Of a stretch of DNA of 48,862 nucleotides, positions 34,351 to 42,413 are shown in pieces (positions within the stretch are counted from its first letter, which is position 1; the number at the start of each line of letters is the position of its first letter). The stretch is taken from positions 10,738-59,599 of the forward strand of contig MEDT01000046.1 in the NCBI GenBank assembly GCA_001724175.1, given 5' to 3'. The stretch comes from Cytophagaceae bacterium SCN 52-12 (GTDB lineage Bacteria; Bacteroidota; Bacteroidia; Cytophagales; Spirosomataceae). The notes under the pieces were generated by a model. That model was given only the letters and a program-made list of their open reading frames with translations. It had not been told where the DNA came from and did not search any database. The translations under genes and the position numbers were made by a program.

Positions 34351-35097
34351 GTGTCATTGCTAAAAGACAAAGTCGCGCTTATTACCGGAGCATCAAGAGG
34401 AATCGGCCGGTCGATCGCTATCAGGTTTGCGCAGGAAGGTGCTCAGGTAGCGTTTACCTATTTATCCAGCGTAGAAAAAGGAAAAGCGCTGGAAGCCGAG
34501 TTGGAAGCCTACGGGGTGAAGGCGAAAGGATATCGTTCGGATGCCTCGGATTTTGCCGCGGCGGAAGAACTGGCAACCGAAGTCCTGAAAGATTTCGGTA
34601 AGCTCGATGTGCTGGTCAACAATGCCGGGATTACCAACGACGGATTGTTGCTCAGGATGTCGGAAGAGCAGTGGGACCAGGTAATAAGGGTCAATCTTAA
34701 GTCTGTATTCAACCTGACCAAGGCCGTGACTAAAAACATGATCAGGACCAAATCGGGTTCCATTATCAACCTGACCTCCGTGGTTGGAATCAGGGGAAAT
34801 GCCGGGCAGGCCAACTACGCCGCTTCAAAAGCCGGCATTATCGGCTTTACCAAATCGGTAGCCCTTGAATTAGGATCAAGAAATATCAGGTCCAACGCCA
34901 TAGCGCCCGGGTTTATCGAGACCGAAATGACTGAAGCCATAGATCCTAAAGCCACCGGGGAATGGAAGCAATCGATACCCATGAAAAGAGGCGGGCGCCC
35001 CGAAGAAGTAGCCGACGCCTGCGTATTCCTGGCGTCAGACCTTTCTTCGTATGTCACAGGCCAGGTGCTGCAGGTCGACGGAGGAATGCTCACCTAG
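34351..35097 (+). CDS. fabG: 3-oxoacyl-[acyl-carrier-protein] reductase
   Basis: A 248-residue classical short-chain dehydrogenase that reduces 3-oxoacyl-ACP with NADPH in fatty-acid elongation. Visible are the cofactor loop TGASRGIG (residues 12-19), NNAG (90-93), Asn115-117 region, and the catalytic set Ser143, Tyr156 and Lys160 (NYAASKAG), with the C-terminal YVTGQVLQVDGGM typical of FabG. Translation starts at a GTG (34351); the next Met lies far downstream. It has its own promoter and is followed after 12 nt by the vWA gene, so the two are cotranscribed. Other SDR reductases are possible but less likely. Confidence 0.92.
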   Translation: MSLLKDKVALITGASRGIGRSIAIRFAQEGAQVAFTYLSSVEKGKALEAELEAYGVKAKGYRSDASDFAAAEELATEVLKDFGKLDVLVNNAGITNDGLLLRMSEEQWDQVIRVNLKSVFNLTKAVTKNMIRTKSGSIINLTSVVGIRGNAGQANYAASKAGIIGFTKSVALELGSRNIRSNAIAPGFIETEMTEAIDPKATGEWKQSIPMKRGGRPEEVADACVFLASDLSSYVTGQVLQVDGGMLT

Positions 35098-35109
35098 CGT
35101 CAGGAAGAA

Positions 35110-37188
35110 ATGCAGTCGGGCCTCATATTCACGACATCACCATGGCTCACGCTTTTATGTGTGATTACAGGGATGTTGTATGCCTGGGGCCTTTATGCTC
35201 CCGTTCCGTCGTGGAGCCGGCAGGTCAACTGGTCGCTCGCCGCCATACGGGCGCTGCTGGTTGCCGTTATTTGCTTCCTGCTTCTTGCCCCGCGCATCAG
35301 GCACGTCGAAACTTCGGTCGACAAGGCCCGGGTCGTCATAGCGGTCGACAACTCCATGTCGATGGCTGCCGCTGCCGATTCCGGTGTTTTAAAACAAATA
35401 ACCCGTTTTGAAGAAGAATTGACAGACGCGGGCTATGAAGTGGCGGGCAAAACCCTGTCCGGGAGCAACAGCCTGGATTCGCTGAAGTTTGATGAGGGCA
35501 CTACCGATCTGGCTGGATTTCTAAACTCGGTAAGAGGTGATTTCGAAGGCAGGAACCTGACAGACGTCGTTCTTCTCTCAGATGGCATCTATAACCAGGG
35601 CGCTTCGCCTGCTTTCGGCGTATACCCTTTCAGGATCCATTCCCTTGCAGTTGGAGATACGATTCCGGCCAGAGATATCAGGATCACCCCGGTGAGGGCC
35701 AACCAGGTGGCTTTCCTGGGCAACAGGTTCCCCGTTCAGGCAGATATAACGGCGCACGGCATGGGCGGCCGCCGGGCTACGCTCTCGCTCAGGCAGGGCG
35801 ACCGTGTCCTGGCATCCCGGCAGCTCAATATTTCGGGCGATAATCATTTCGAGACTGTAGAGTTTCTGGTCTCTTCCTCTGAAAAGGGAATGCAGCGGTT
35901 TACGCTCGAGCTGAATGTCTTACCGGGAGAGCGGACCCAGGCCAACAATAAACGCGAGGTTTATGTAGATATCATCGACGGCAGAGAAAATATTCTCCTG
36001 CTGGCGCTCTCTCCCCATCCCGATCTGAAGGCTATCCGCAGCATGATCAGCACTAACGAAAACTATGATTTCGATATGCACATAATGAGCACGGGACCCA
36101 TACCCGCGGAGCTGCTGAAAAAAAAATACGACCTGCTGATCCTTCACCAGATTCCGGATTTGTACAATATGGGAAACAACCAGGCGGTAAGTCCGCTGCT
36201 GTCGGGAGATATCCCGGTTTGGTATATCTACGGAAGCCAGTCGGCCAGCGAGGCTTTTAACCGGGTAAACCGGAACGTAACCATTATGACGGAAGGCGTT
36301 CAGTTTGACCAGGTAACAGGCCAGCTGAACAAGGCTTTCAGCACCGTATTGCTCGATCCCGATAAGCTGAGCCTGCTGGAAAAGCTTCCGCCGGTTTCTG
36401 TTCCGTTCGGAGAATACACGCTTGCTGCGGGAACCGAGGTCGTGCTTTATCAGCGTATAGGCAACCTTGAAACCCGGAAGCCGCTTCTTACGGTGAGGCT
36501 GAGCGGAGAGTCGAAAAAAACGGCGACATTCCTCGGAGACGGTCTCTGGCTCTGGCGCCAGGAAGAGTTTGCCCGGACCGGCAAAACCGAGGTGATCGAC
36601 GAAATGATGCTCAAGCTGATCCAGCTGATGTCGGTGAAGGAAGACAAAAGGAAATTCAGGGTAACGCCTGTTGAGCGCGAATTCAGTACCAGGGAGCCCG
36701 TCATTCTGCAGACAGAGGTCTATAATGATGTATATGAGAAAATTTACGGCCAGGAAATTACCCTGAAGGTGACGGATGAGAAAAACCGGTCCCAGACCTA
36801 TACATATGTCAATACGGAGGGACAGCCTCAATATCAGTTAAGCGGCCTGGCGGAAGGCGCCTACAGGTTTACTGCTTCTGCCAGGATCAAAGATAAGATC
36901 GAAGAGGTGGAAGGGCGTTTCCTCGTACGGGATGTCAATCTCGAATACCTCAATATGACGGCCGACCATGGAATGCTGAGAGAGCTGTCTGCAAAAACCG
37001 GCGGAGAGTTTCTTTATCCCGGAGGGTTAGACGAGCTGCAGGAACGGCTGGCGACCTTAAAATCGCCCGACCGGTTGAACAGCAGAGAGGAAGTAGTACA
37101 GATAATCCACCTTAAATGGTTATTTTTTTTACTGGTCGCGTTGACAGCGTTGGAATGGGCTACCCGGAAATATCTCGGAAGTTACTGA
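35110..37188 (+). CDS. vWA-domain membrane protein (BatA/BatB-like)
   Basis: A 692-residue inner-membrane protein. Two N-terminal helices (about residues 9-29 and 42-60) precede a vWA-like domain with the metal-site motif DNSMSM (Asp80, Ser82, Ser84) and VVLLSDGIYNQG. Long beta-sandwich and Rossmann-like regions follow (ENILLLALSPHPDLKAIRSM), and a final helix (KWLFFLLVALTALEW) anchors the C-terminus. This architecture resembles large vWA proteins near aerotolerance Bat genes in Bacteroidota. Its function is not known. It lies between fabG and the DUF2279 gene, which overlaps its last 34 nt. Confidence 0.85.
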   Translation: MQSGLIFTTSPWLTLLCVITGMLYAWGLYAPVPSWSRQVNWSLAAIRALLVAVICFLLLAPRIRHVETSVDKARVVIAVDNSMSMAAAADSGVLKQITRFEEELTDAGYEVAGKTLSGSNSLDSLKFDEGTTDLAGFLNSVRGDFEGRNLTDVVLLSDGIYNQGASPAFGVYPFRIHSLAVGDTIPARDIRITPVRANQVAFLGNRFPVQADITAHGMGGRRATLSLRQGDRVLASRQLNISGDNHFETVEFLVSSSEKGMQRFTLELNVLPGERTQANNKREVYVDIIDGRENILLLALSPHPDLKAIRSMISTNENYDFDMHIMSTGPIPAELLKKKYDLLILHQIPDLYNMGNNQAVSPLLSGDIPVWYIYGSQSASEAFNRVNRNVTIMTEGVQFDQVTGQLNKAFSTVLLDPDKLSLLEKLPPVSVPFGEYTLAAGTEVVLYQRIGNLETRKPLLTVRLSGESKKTATFLGDGLWLWRQEEFARTGKTEVIDEMMLKLIQLMSVKEDKRKFRVTPVEREFSTREPVILQTEVYNDVYEKIYGQEITLKVTDEKNRSQTYTYVNTEGQPQYQLSGLAEGAYRFTASARIKDKIEEVEGRFLVRDVNLEYLNMTADHGMLRELSAKTGGEFLYPGGLDELQERLATLKSPDRLNSREEVVQIIHLKWLFFLLVALTALEWATRKYLGSY

Positions 37189-38090
37189 CCGCGATTCTTT
37201 TGCTGGTTGCGCTGGATACACCGGCGCAGGAAGATCGGGGCGGCGACGGCAGATACCGTACCCTTCCGGCAGCCGATTCCGCCTCTTCGCCCGATTACAG
37301 GAAGCTGCATGGTATTTTTGCGATCCAGTCGGCCGTTTACGTAGGCTCCCTTTATGCTTTAAGCAAAAGCTGGTATAAGAATCCCTTTACCCATTTTCAC
37401 ATCAGGGACGACCGTCATGTCTGGATGCAGATGGATAAGCTCGGCCACCTGTTTACCGCCTACCAGATCAGCCGCTACACTTCAGAGATTTATAAAAGCA
37501 CCGGCATCAGCCGGAAACAAATGATTTTGTATGGGGCGCTGTCGGGATTTGTATTCCAAAGTCCGATAGAGCTGCTCGACGGCTTCTCTCCCGACTACGG
37601 TTTCTCTCCTTCCGATGTAGTGGCCAACCTGGCCGGATCTGCGTTGTTTGCAGGCCAGATGCTTGCCTGGGACGAGCTCCGGATCCTGCCGAAATTTTCG
37701 GTGCGGCCGACACCTTATGCCGCCTTGCGCCCGGAGCTCCTCGGACGAAACATAACGGAACGCCTTTTAAAAGATTATAACGGCCAGACCTACTGGTTTT
37801 CCGCCAGCCCCGGCTCGTTTTTCCCCGGTCTGAAATGGCCCCGGTGGCTCTGCTTTTCGGTAGGATATGGAATTGAAAACATGATATTTGCAGAGACGGG
37901 CAAAAGCGCTTCAATGGGATATCCTTCTTACAGGCAGTTTTACCTGTCGCTGGATGTCGATTTTACAAGGATTCCGGCAAAAAGGAAGTGGATACGTACC
38001 GCTGCTCTCCTGTTGAATACGGTGAAAGTACCCGCACCCGCGCTTGAGCTGAGCATAGGCAGGCTGCATTTTCACCCGGTTTACTTTTAG
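37155..38090 (+). CDS. DUF2279 family (YfiM-like) envelope protein
   Basis: A 311-residue protein with a signal peptide (MGYPEISRKLLTAILLLVAL). The core has the DUF2279 pattern: DKLGHLFTAYQISRYTSEIYKS, an ISRKQMILYGALSGFVFQSPIELLDGFSPDYGFSPSDVVANL region (shown in part) and GSALFAGQMLAWDE. ATG 37155 gives a compact signal peptide; an earlier in-frame ATG at 37116 would add 13 residues and extend the overlap with the vWA gene. Its stop TAG abuts the convergent ThuA gene's stop (TAGCTA). Function unknown; membrane-associated. Confidence 0.83.
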   Translation: MGYPEISRKLLTAILLLVALDTPAQEDRGGDGRYRTLPAADSASSPDYRKLHGIFAIQSAVYVGSLYALSKSWYKNPFTHFHIRDDRHVWMQMDKLGHLFTAYQISRYTSEIYKSTGISRKQMILYGALSGFVFQSPIELLDGFSPDYGFSPSDVVANLAGSALFAGQMLAWDELRILPKFSVRPTPYAALRPELLGRNITERLLKDYNGQTYWFSASPGSFFPGLKWPRWLCFSVGYGIENMIFAETGKSASMGYPSYRQFYLSLDVDFTRIPAKRKWIRTAALLLNTVKVPAPALELSIGRLHFHPVYF

Positions 38091-39092
38091 CTATTTCACC
38101 TCAAAATCTGCCGGTTTTTTCCCTTTCTGATGTTTTCCGAAGCCGAACATGGTAGGCCGGTAGGTGCCGGGAACCGATACGTTCAGGTCGGGATTGATCT
38201 GGTTTTCCAACCCGACCGACCAGTAGGCGGCGTTTACCACCAGCCGCCGCATATCTTCCCTGTTAAACTCGAGCGCAGTTCCCAGCGTAGAGGCAAAGAC
38301 CCTGTTCTTTTTGCCATTCTCCTGGGTATACTCCCTCGCCCAGGCCAGCGGCATTACCGCTTTCCCGTAGGATAGTTCCGACGCGGGCGTCATGCCCAGG
38401 GTTACCTGGCCCCACAGCAGCACCTTCGCGTCATCAGGCAGCGCGTTGATGGTGTATACATCGGTTTCTCCCCAGATGTCGTCTACACCCTGCAGGACGG
38501 GGTGTTGATGAAACAGGCCGTTTATGAGCGCCCGGGTGCCTTCCTTCCCGTGGTGACCGTGGTGGGCCACCCAGGTTTCGCCCAGCACCTGCCTGCCGAA
38601 GCCGCCGGGCCACTTTCCGTCTTTGGCATTCCAGGAATAATAAGCGAACGGACTGGTTTTATTGCGGCTGTATGCAAAGGCGTGGGTAGAAGTGCGAAGG
38701 GCTACGACGGGTTTCCCGGATTTCAGGTAATCGTCGAAGTATTTCATGTTTTCGTCGGGCAGCTCCCGGAAACGCATCATCAGGATGACCAGGTCTGCAT
38801 CTTTGAGCGTCTCAAGTCCGGAGATATGCGTTTGATTCTCGGGGTTCACGATGCCTGTTGCAGGGTCGGTGGCAAACAGCACGGTGGTATTAAAGCCGTG
38901 ATGCTCGGCCAGCAGCTTGCCCATCAGCGGCATCGCTTCCTCCGAGCGGTACTCCTCGTCGCCGCTGATCAGCACGATATTTTTACCTTTACCCGGGCCG
39001 GATTTACCTTTATATACAAGTCGGTCGGTTTGGGAAAATGAGTTGAAAGCCAGGCATGTAGCTAAAAATAAAAGCGCCAGAATCCGGGTCAT
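38091..39092 (-). CDS. ThuA-domain secreted protein
   Basis: A 333-residue protein with a signal peptide (MTRILALLFLATCLAFNSFSQ). The ThuA-like glutamine-amidotransferase-fold domain covers most of it: KNIVLISGDEEYRSEEAMPLMGKLLAEHHGF in outline, DADLVILMMRFRELPDENM, GKPVVALRTSTHAFAYS and the His-rich HHGHHGKEGTRALINGLF. ThuA-like proteins in Bacteroidota and Planctomycetota accompany carbohydrate metabolism; catalytic activity is unproved. ATG 39092 starts right before the signal peptide; an upstream in-frame ATG at 39125 is less likely. Confidence 0.9.
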   Translation of the reverse strand: MTRILALLFLATCLAFNSFSQTDRLVYKGKSGPGKGKNIVLISGDEEYRSEEAMPLMGKLLAEHHGFNTTVLFATDPATGIVNPENQTHISGLETLKDADLVILMMRFRELPDENMKYFDDYLKSGKPVVALRTSTHAFAYSRNKTSPFAYYSWNAKDGKWPGGFGRQVLGETWVAHHGHHGKEGTRALINGLFHQHPVLQGVDDIWGETDVYTINALPDDAKVLLWGQVTLGMTPASELSYGKAVMPLAWAREYTQENGKKNRVFASTLGTALEFNREDMRRLVVNAAYWSVGLENQINPDLNVSVPGTYRPTMFGFGKHQKGKKPADFEVK

Positions 39093-39352
39093 ATACAAGA
39101 CTTCAGTTAAGTGATAGGGTTTCAAAGTTAATTATTATTGAATATAAATTGTCGGGTACTGTCCGGTATTGCAGTTGTGCAGGTTCTTACTTAACATTAC
39201 GCAAGTTTGCACTATACGAAGAATGGCTTCCGTTGCTTATTCCGATAGCATCTCACTGTATGCTGTCTATCCGCGACGGACGACAACGGGCAGCTGAAGC
39301 CCGATGGAAAACGGGCGACTTTTGTAAAAGAGTAAGGCTTTCGGAACGAGCG

Positions 39353-39385
39353 GATTTTGAGCAGGCATAGCTCCTGCTCAAAATC
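39353..39385. repeat. perfect 13-bp inverted repeat
   Basis: GATTTTGAGCAGG (39353-39365), loop CATAGCT, exact complement (39373-39385). It ends 4 nt before the stop of the minus-strand DUF2892 gene and may end its transcript, although there is no T run. The rest of the gap 39093-39352 shows no gene. Confidence 0.55.
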
Positions 39386-39389
39386 ACGG

Positions 39390-39599
39390 TCATGACTCCT
39401 TCTTCCCGGACGTGTTGATCCCGAAAGGCAGATAGAGGGGGCAAAAGCTCAAAAAGGAAGTGATGACGAAGACGATCGCCAGAACCCCGAGAATAATAGC
39501 CGTCGTACCGGAAATGACGTTTGTGAAGTACAGGATTGCTACCGCAACCGCCACGAGTATGCGAAGCGTTTTGTCTAGAGAACCCATATTCTTTTTCAT
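39390..39599 (-). CDS. DUF2892 small membrane protein (YgaP C-terminal-like)
   Basis: A 69-residue protein starting MKKNMGSLDKTLRILVAVAV, with two transmembrane helices and the SFCPLYLPFGIN ending typical of DUF2892. In E. coli YgaP this domain is fused to a rhodanese domain; here the rhodanese is the separate gene immediately upstream (gap 28 nt), so the two probably work together at the inner membrane in sulfur transfer. I use ATG 39599; an upstream in-frame start at 39644 would overlap the rhodanese gene and adds an atypical tail. Confidence 0.85.
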   Translation of the reverse strand: MKKNMGSLDKTLRILVAVAVAILYFTNVISGTTAIILGVLAIVFVITSFLSFCPLYLPFGINTSGKKES

Positions 39600-39627
39600 A
39601 AGGAAGAAATTATGGCAACCTCGGGCC

Positions 39628-39951
39628 TCATGCCTGGTGTTCAAGACATTTCAGGACATTACGCCAGGAGCCGCCGTTAATAATGTTTTGAAAGCCGTTT
39701 TGCTCCAGTATCCTTTTAGCCTGTCCGCTGCGGTTGCCGCTCATACAGAATACAACTACGTTAGATTTTCCTTTGAACCGCGATAGCTCACCGGCAATCA
39801 GGTCAAGGGGAATGTTGACGGCGCCCTTTACGCTTCCCGAGGCAAATTCTCCCGGGCTTCTGACGTCGACCAAAAACGAGCCTTTCCTGAGAGCTTCCGT
39901 CAATTCACTGTTGTCCGGCGCACCGAATATCTGCTTAAACAAATCGAACAT
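39628..39951 (-). CDS. rhodanese-like sulfurtransferase
   Basis: A 107-residue single rhodanese domain that carries sulfur on a cysteine as a persulfide. The family signatures are LVDVRSPGEFASGSVKGAVNIPL (split by strands, residues 27-49) and the active loop FCMSGNRSG with Cys69. It is the first gene of a two-gene operon with the DUF2892 membrane protein, together matching a divided YgaP. Its partner substrate is unknown. Confidence 0.92.
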   Translation of the reverse strand: MFDLFKQIFGAPDNSELTEALRKGSFLVDVRSPGEFASGSVKGAVNIPLDLIAGELSRFKGKSNVVVFCMSGNRSGQAKRILEQNGFQNIINGGSWRNVLKCLEHQA

Positions 39952-40119
39952 TTTTCAGAATGTTTTAATTGGTGAGCAAAGTTAAATCGGGGGGAAACCG
40001 TGTTCAGCTACTTATGTTACACTAGAAGAAAATAAAGGACGGAGGATATCGATTTTTTCGATTTGACATTTGCTTCCGGGTGATCTAGTTTTACACAAGT
40101 ACTATACTTTGACTATCGA

Positions 40120-41019
40120 ATGAAGAAAAGAAGTTCATCCGGATCGGGTGCCGGCGAGAGGCGCCGACAGGCAGGGAAATACGATAAAATATGGCGGGAG
40201 AATATGCAGTCGATATTACCAGGTATTATAGAAAAAGTGTTGGGAATCAACATAAAAGAGCGGGTGGATCTTCCTCACAAGGTTCAGGTTACACAGGAGC
40301 GGGAGGCAGACTGGCTGAGTATAATCAACGACGAGAATGGTCATACTTCTATTCTTCATCTGGAAACACAGACCCGGGATGACGAGCTAATGCCTTACCG
40401 CATGTTGGAATACAGAGTGATGGTGGAGCGCACCTATAGGCTGCCCGTTAAGCAATATGTTCTATATCTGGGGGAAGAGCGTTCCAGAATGCCAACCGTT
40501 ATCTCGTCACCCGGTCTCTATTTTGAATATACGCTTATCGACTTTTCAACGTTGTCGTATCGCCTGTTTCTTTCTTCAAAGAAGCCTGAAGAAAAATTAC
40601 TGGCGATATTGGCTGATTTTGAAGGTGATGATCCGGAGCAGGTGCTGCAGTCCGTGATTGTGCAGGTGATAAATGCTTCGGATGGGAGCCTGTCGGCAAA
40701 CAGGTATTTGCAGCAATTGCGAATTATTATTCAATTACGTAGATTGGCTATAAAATTTGACAAAGCAATGGAATCAGTAGCAAGTTTTTTTAAAGAGGAG
40801 AATGATCCGTTCTACATAAAAGGTGAGAGAAAAGGCCTGATAAAGGGTGAAAGAAGAGGCCTGGAACGGGGAATGACTAAAAAGGAGCTCGAAAAGAACC
40901 TGGCTTTCACTCAGTCGCTTATCCGTGAAACGGAGTTCGATAATGCGAAGATCGCCGGGTTAGTCGGAGTTACGGAAACATTTGTCAGCAAGGTGCGTAA
41001 ACAAATGCAAGCCACCTGA
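40120..41019 (+). CDS. Rpn-like PD-(D/E)XK nuclease / putative transposase family
   Basis: A 299-residue protein. After a basic N-terminus (MKKRSSSGSGAGERRRQ), the nuclease core shows Asp in READWLSII and ETQ in ILHLETQTRDDELMPYRMLEYR, consistent with a D...ExQ PD-(D/E)XK site, then VKQYVLYLGE. The C-terminal third has KGERKGLIKGERRGLERG repeats and an HTH-like end (NAKIAGLVGVTETFVSKVRKQM). It resembles the Rpn (recombination-promoting nuclease) family, members of which act in DNA cleavage and, in E. coli, phage defence. In-frame ATGs at 40768 and 40873 could start short C-terminal products. It stands alone; no transposon ends are visible. Confidence 0.78.
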   Translation: MKKRSSSGSGAGERRRQAGKYDKIWRENMQSILPGIIEKVLGINIKERVDLPHKVQVTQEREADWLSIINDENGHTSILHLETQTRDDELMPYRMLEYRVMVERTYRLPVKQYVLYLGEERSRMPTVISSPGLYFEYTLIDFSTLSYRLFLSSKKPEEKLLAILADFEGDDPEQVLQSVIVQVINASDGSLSANRYLQQLRIIIQLRRLAIKFDKAMESVASFFKEENDPFYIKGERKGLIKGERRGLERGMTKKELEKNLAFTQSLIRETEFDNAKIAGLVGVTETFVSKVRKQMQAT

Positions 41020-41043
41020 TACGGGGCGAATGTTACCTCCTGG

Positions 41044-41667
41044 CTACATCAAAGTAATCCTGTTCCTCCCCAGCTGAACGACCCCTTCTTCCTCCAGCTG
41101 CTTCAGCAACCTCGAAACCACGACCCGTGCAGTCCCCAGCTCATTGGCAAGCTGCTCATGTGTTACCTGGAGGGTGCGCAAGCCGGTCAATTCAGATTTT
41201 TTATGGAGCAGGCTCAGCAGGCGCTCGTCTACCTTTTTAAAGGCGATGGCGTTGACCATATCGAGCAGTTCTTCAAAACGCTTGTGGTAGAGCCTGAAAA
41301 TGTAGTCCAGCCATTGCGGATATTCCTTTATGAACGACGAGACCTTATCGACCGGAAGGAAGAGGATTTCGGCATCTTCCTCGACCTCGGCTTTCACCTT
41401 GCTGGTTTCGTTATGCAGTCCGCCGAGGAAAGACATGATGCAGCTTTCCCCGCTTTTGATGTAGTAGAGCAGGATTTCCCTTCCATCTTCGTCGGTCCGG
41501 ATCACTTTGATGCTTCCCCGGGTAACCAGGGGAATGGCCCTTATATAGGCATTTTCATTAAGGATGACGCTTCCGGCCGGATAGCTTTTCCGTACGCTGT
41601 ATTTCTGAAGCTTTTCTACCAGCTCGGGGGAAGAGCTGAATTCGGAGATGTGCATGAGGCTTTCCAT
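41044..41667 (-). CDS. Crp/Fnr family transcriptional regulator
   Basis: A 207-residue regulator with an N-terminal cyclic-nucleotide-binding jelly roll (KSYPAGSVILNENAY, GSIKVIRTDEDGREILLYYIKSGESC in outline) and a C-terminal Crp-type HTH (TLQVTHEQLANELGTARVVVSRLLKQLEEEG). The cysteine cluster of Fnr proteins is absent, so a redox Fe-S switch is unlikely. It is transcribed divergently from the NifU-type gene. Ligand and targets are unknown. Confidence 0.92.
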   Translation of the reverse strand: MESLMHISEFSSSPELVEKLQKYSVRKSYPAGSVILNENAYIRAIPLVTRGSIKVIRTDEDGREILLYYIKSGESCIMSFLGGLHNETSKVKAEVEEDAEILFLPVDKVSSFIKEYPQWLDYIFRLYHKRFEELLDMVNAIAFKKVDERLLSLLHKKSELTGLRTLQVTHEQLANELGTARVVVSRLLKQLEEEGVVQLGRNRITLM

Positions 41668-41791
41668 GTTCGTAAAGATATGGGTTTCGCCGGTTAATTG
41701 ATCCGGCCGGTATTTTGGCGAACCGAAAATGACCGGCGCTTGTTATCTTATTTCAGGAATATAAGTTGAGTGTACTTCTAAAATAACCAAT

Positions 41792-42388
41792 ATGCAAAAG
41801 CGTCCCATTTTCATATATACCGAACTAAGTCCCAACCCTAACTCCATGAAGTTTGTCCTCAACTTCGAGTTGGTGCCCGATGGGCTTTCATTCGACTACC
41901 CTTCCCATGCTTCGGCGCTGGAAGAAGGAAAAGTCTCGCCCCTGGCGGCCGATCTCTTCCAGTTCCCGTTTGTACAGAGGGTATTTATCGCCAGCAATTT
42001 TGTTACGCTGACCAAAGATGAGCAGACACAGTGGGAAGAAGTGCTTCGCGATGTGAAAGCATTTATCAAAATATATTTTGAAGAGGAACAGCCAGTTTTC
42101 GACCAGTCGACTATATCGAAGCATACGGTGGTCGTTTCAGCAAATGAGTCCGAAACGGTCCAGAAAATCAAGGCTGTGCTGGACCAGTATGTGAGACCGG
42201 CGGTGGAATCGGATGGAGGCGCCATCAATTTTCACTCGTTCGATGAGACAGACGGGAAAGTAAAGGTGCTGCTCCAGGGGTCCTGCAGCGGATGCCCGTC
42301 TTCTACATTGACGCTGAAGGCCGGTATTGAAAACCTCCTGACCAGGATGGTGCCGGGGGTTAAGGAAGTAGTGGCGGAGGGAGTTTGA
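41792..42388 (+). CDS. NifU-family iron-sulfur cluster carrier (Nfu)
   Basis: A 198-residue protein with an N-terminal Nfu_N domain (IYTELSPNPNSMKFVLNF) and a C-terminal NifU-like domain with the cluster-binding pair Cys165 and Cys168 in GSCSGCPSSTLTLKAGIENLL (split). It delivers Fe-S clusters to apoproteins in the cytoplasm. The metallophosphoesterase gene follows after 25 nt, probably cotranscribed. It is divergent from the Crp/Fnr regulator, which might control it. Confidence 0.93.
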   Translation: MQKRPIFIYTELSPNPNSMKFVLNFELVPDGLSFDYPSHASALEEGKVSPLAADLFQFPFVQRVFIASNFVTLTKDEQTQWEEVLRDVKAFIKIYFEEEQPVFDQSTISKHTVVVSANESETVQKIKAVLDQYVRPAVESDGGAINFHSFDETDGKVKVLLQGSCSGCPSSTLTLKAGIENLLTRMVPGVKEVVAEGV

Positions 42389-42413
42389 CGGTATTCGGAA
42401 ATCATCTGTGACA

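Noticed and set aside
39149-39370. Plus-strand ORF of 73 codons between the ThuA and DUF2892 genes
   Set aside because: Ends within the palindrome at 39353-39385, shows no domain or signal peptide; likely random.
40120-41019. Intact insertion sequence around the Rpn-like gene
   Set aside because: No terminal inverted repeats or target duplications flank the gene, and neighbours look intact.
41683-41724. Operator palindrome (TTCGCC...GGCGAA) between the Crp/Fnr and NifU-type genes
   Set aside because: Arms match only over six bases with a large spacer and do not fit the TGTGA-type or other Crp consensus; too weak to call.
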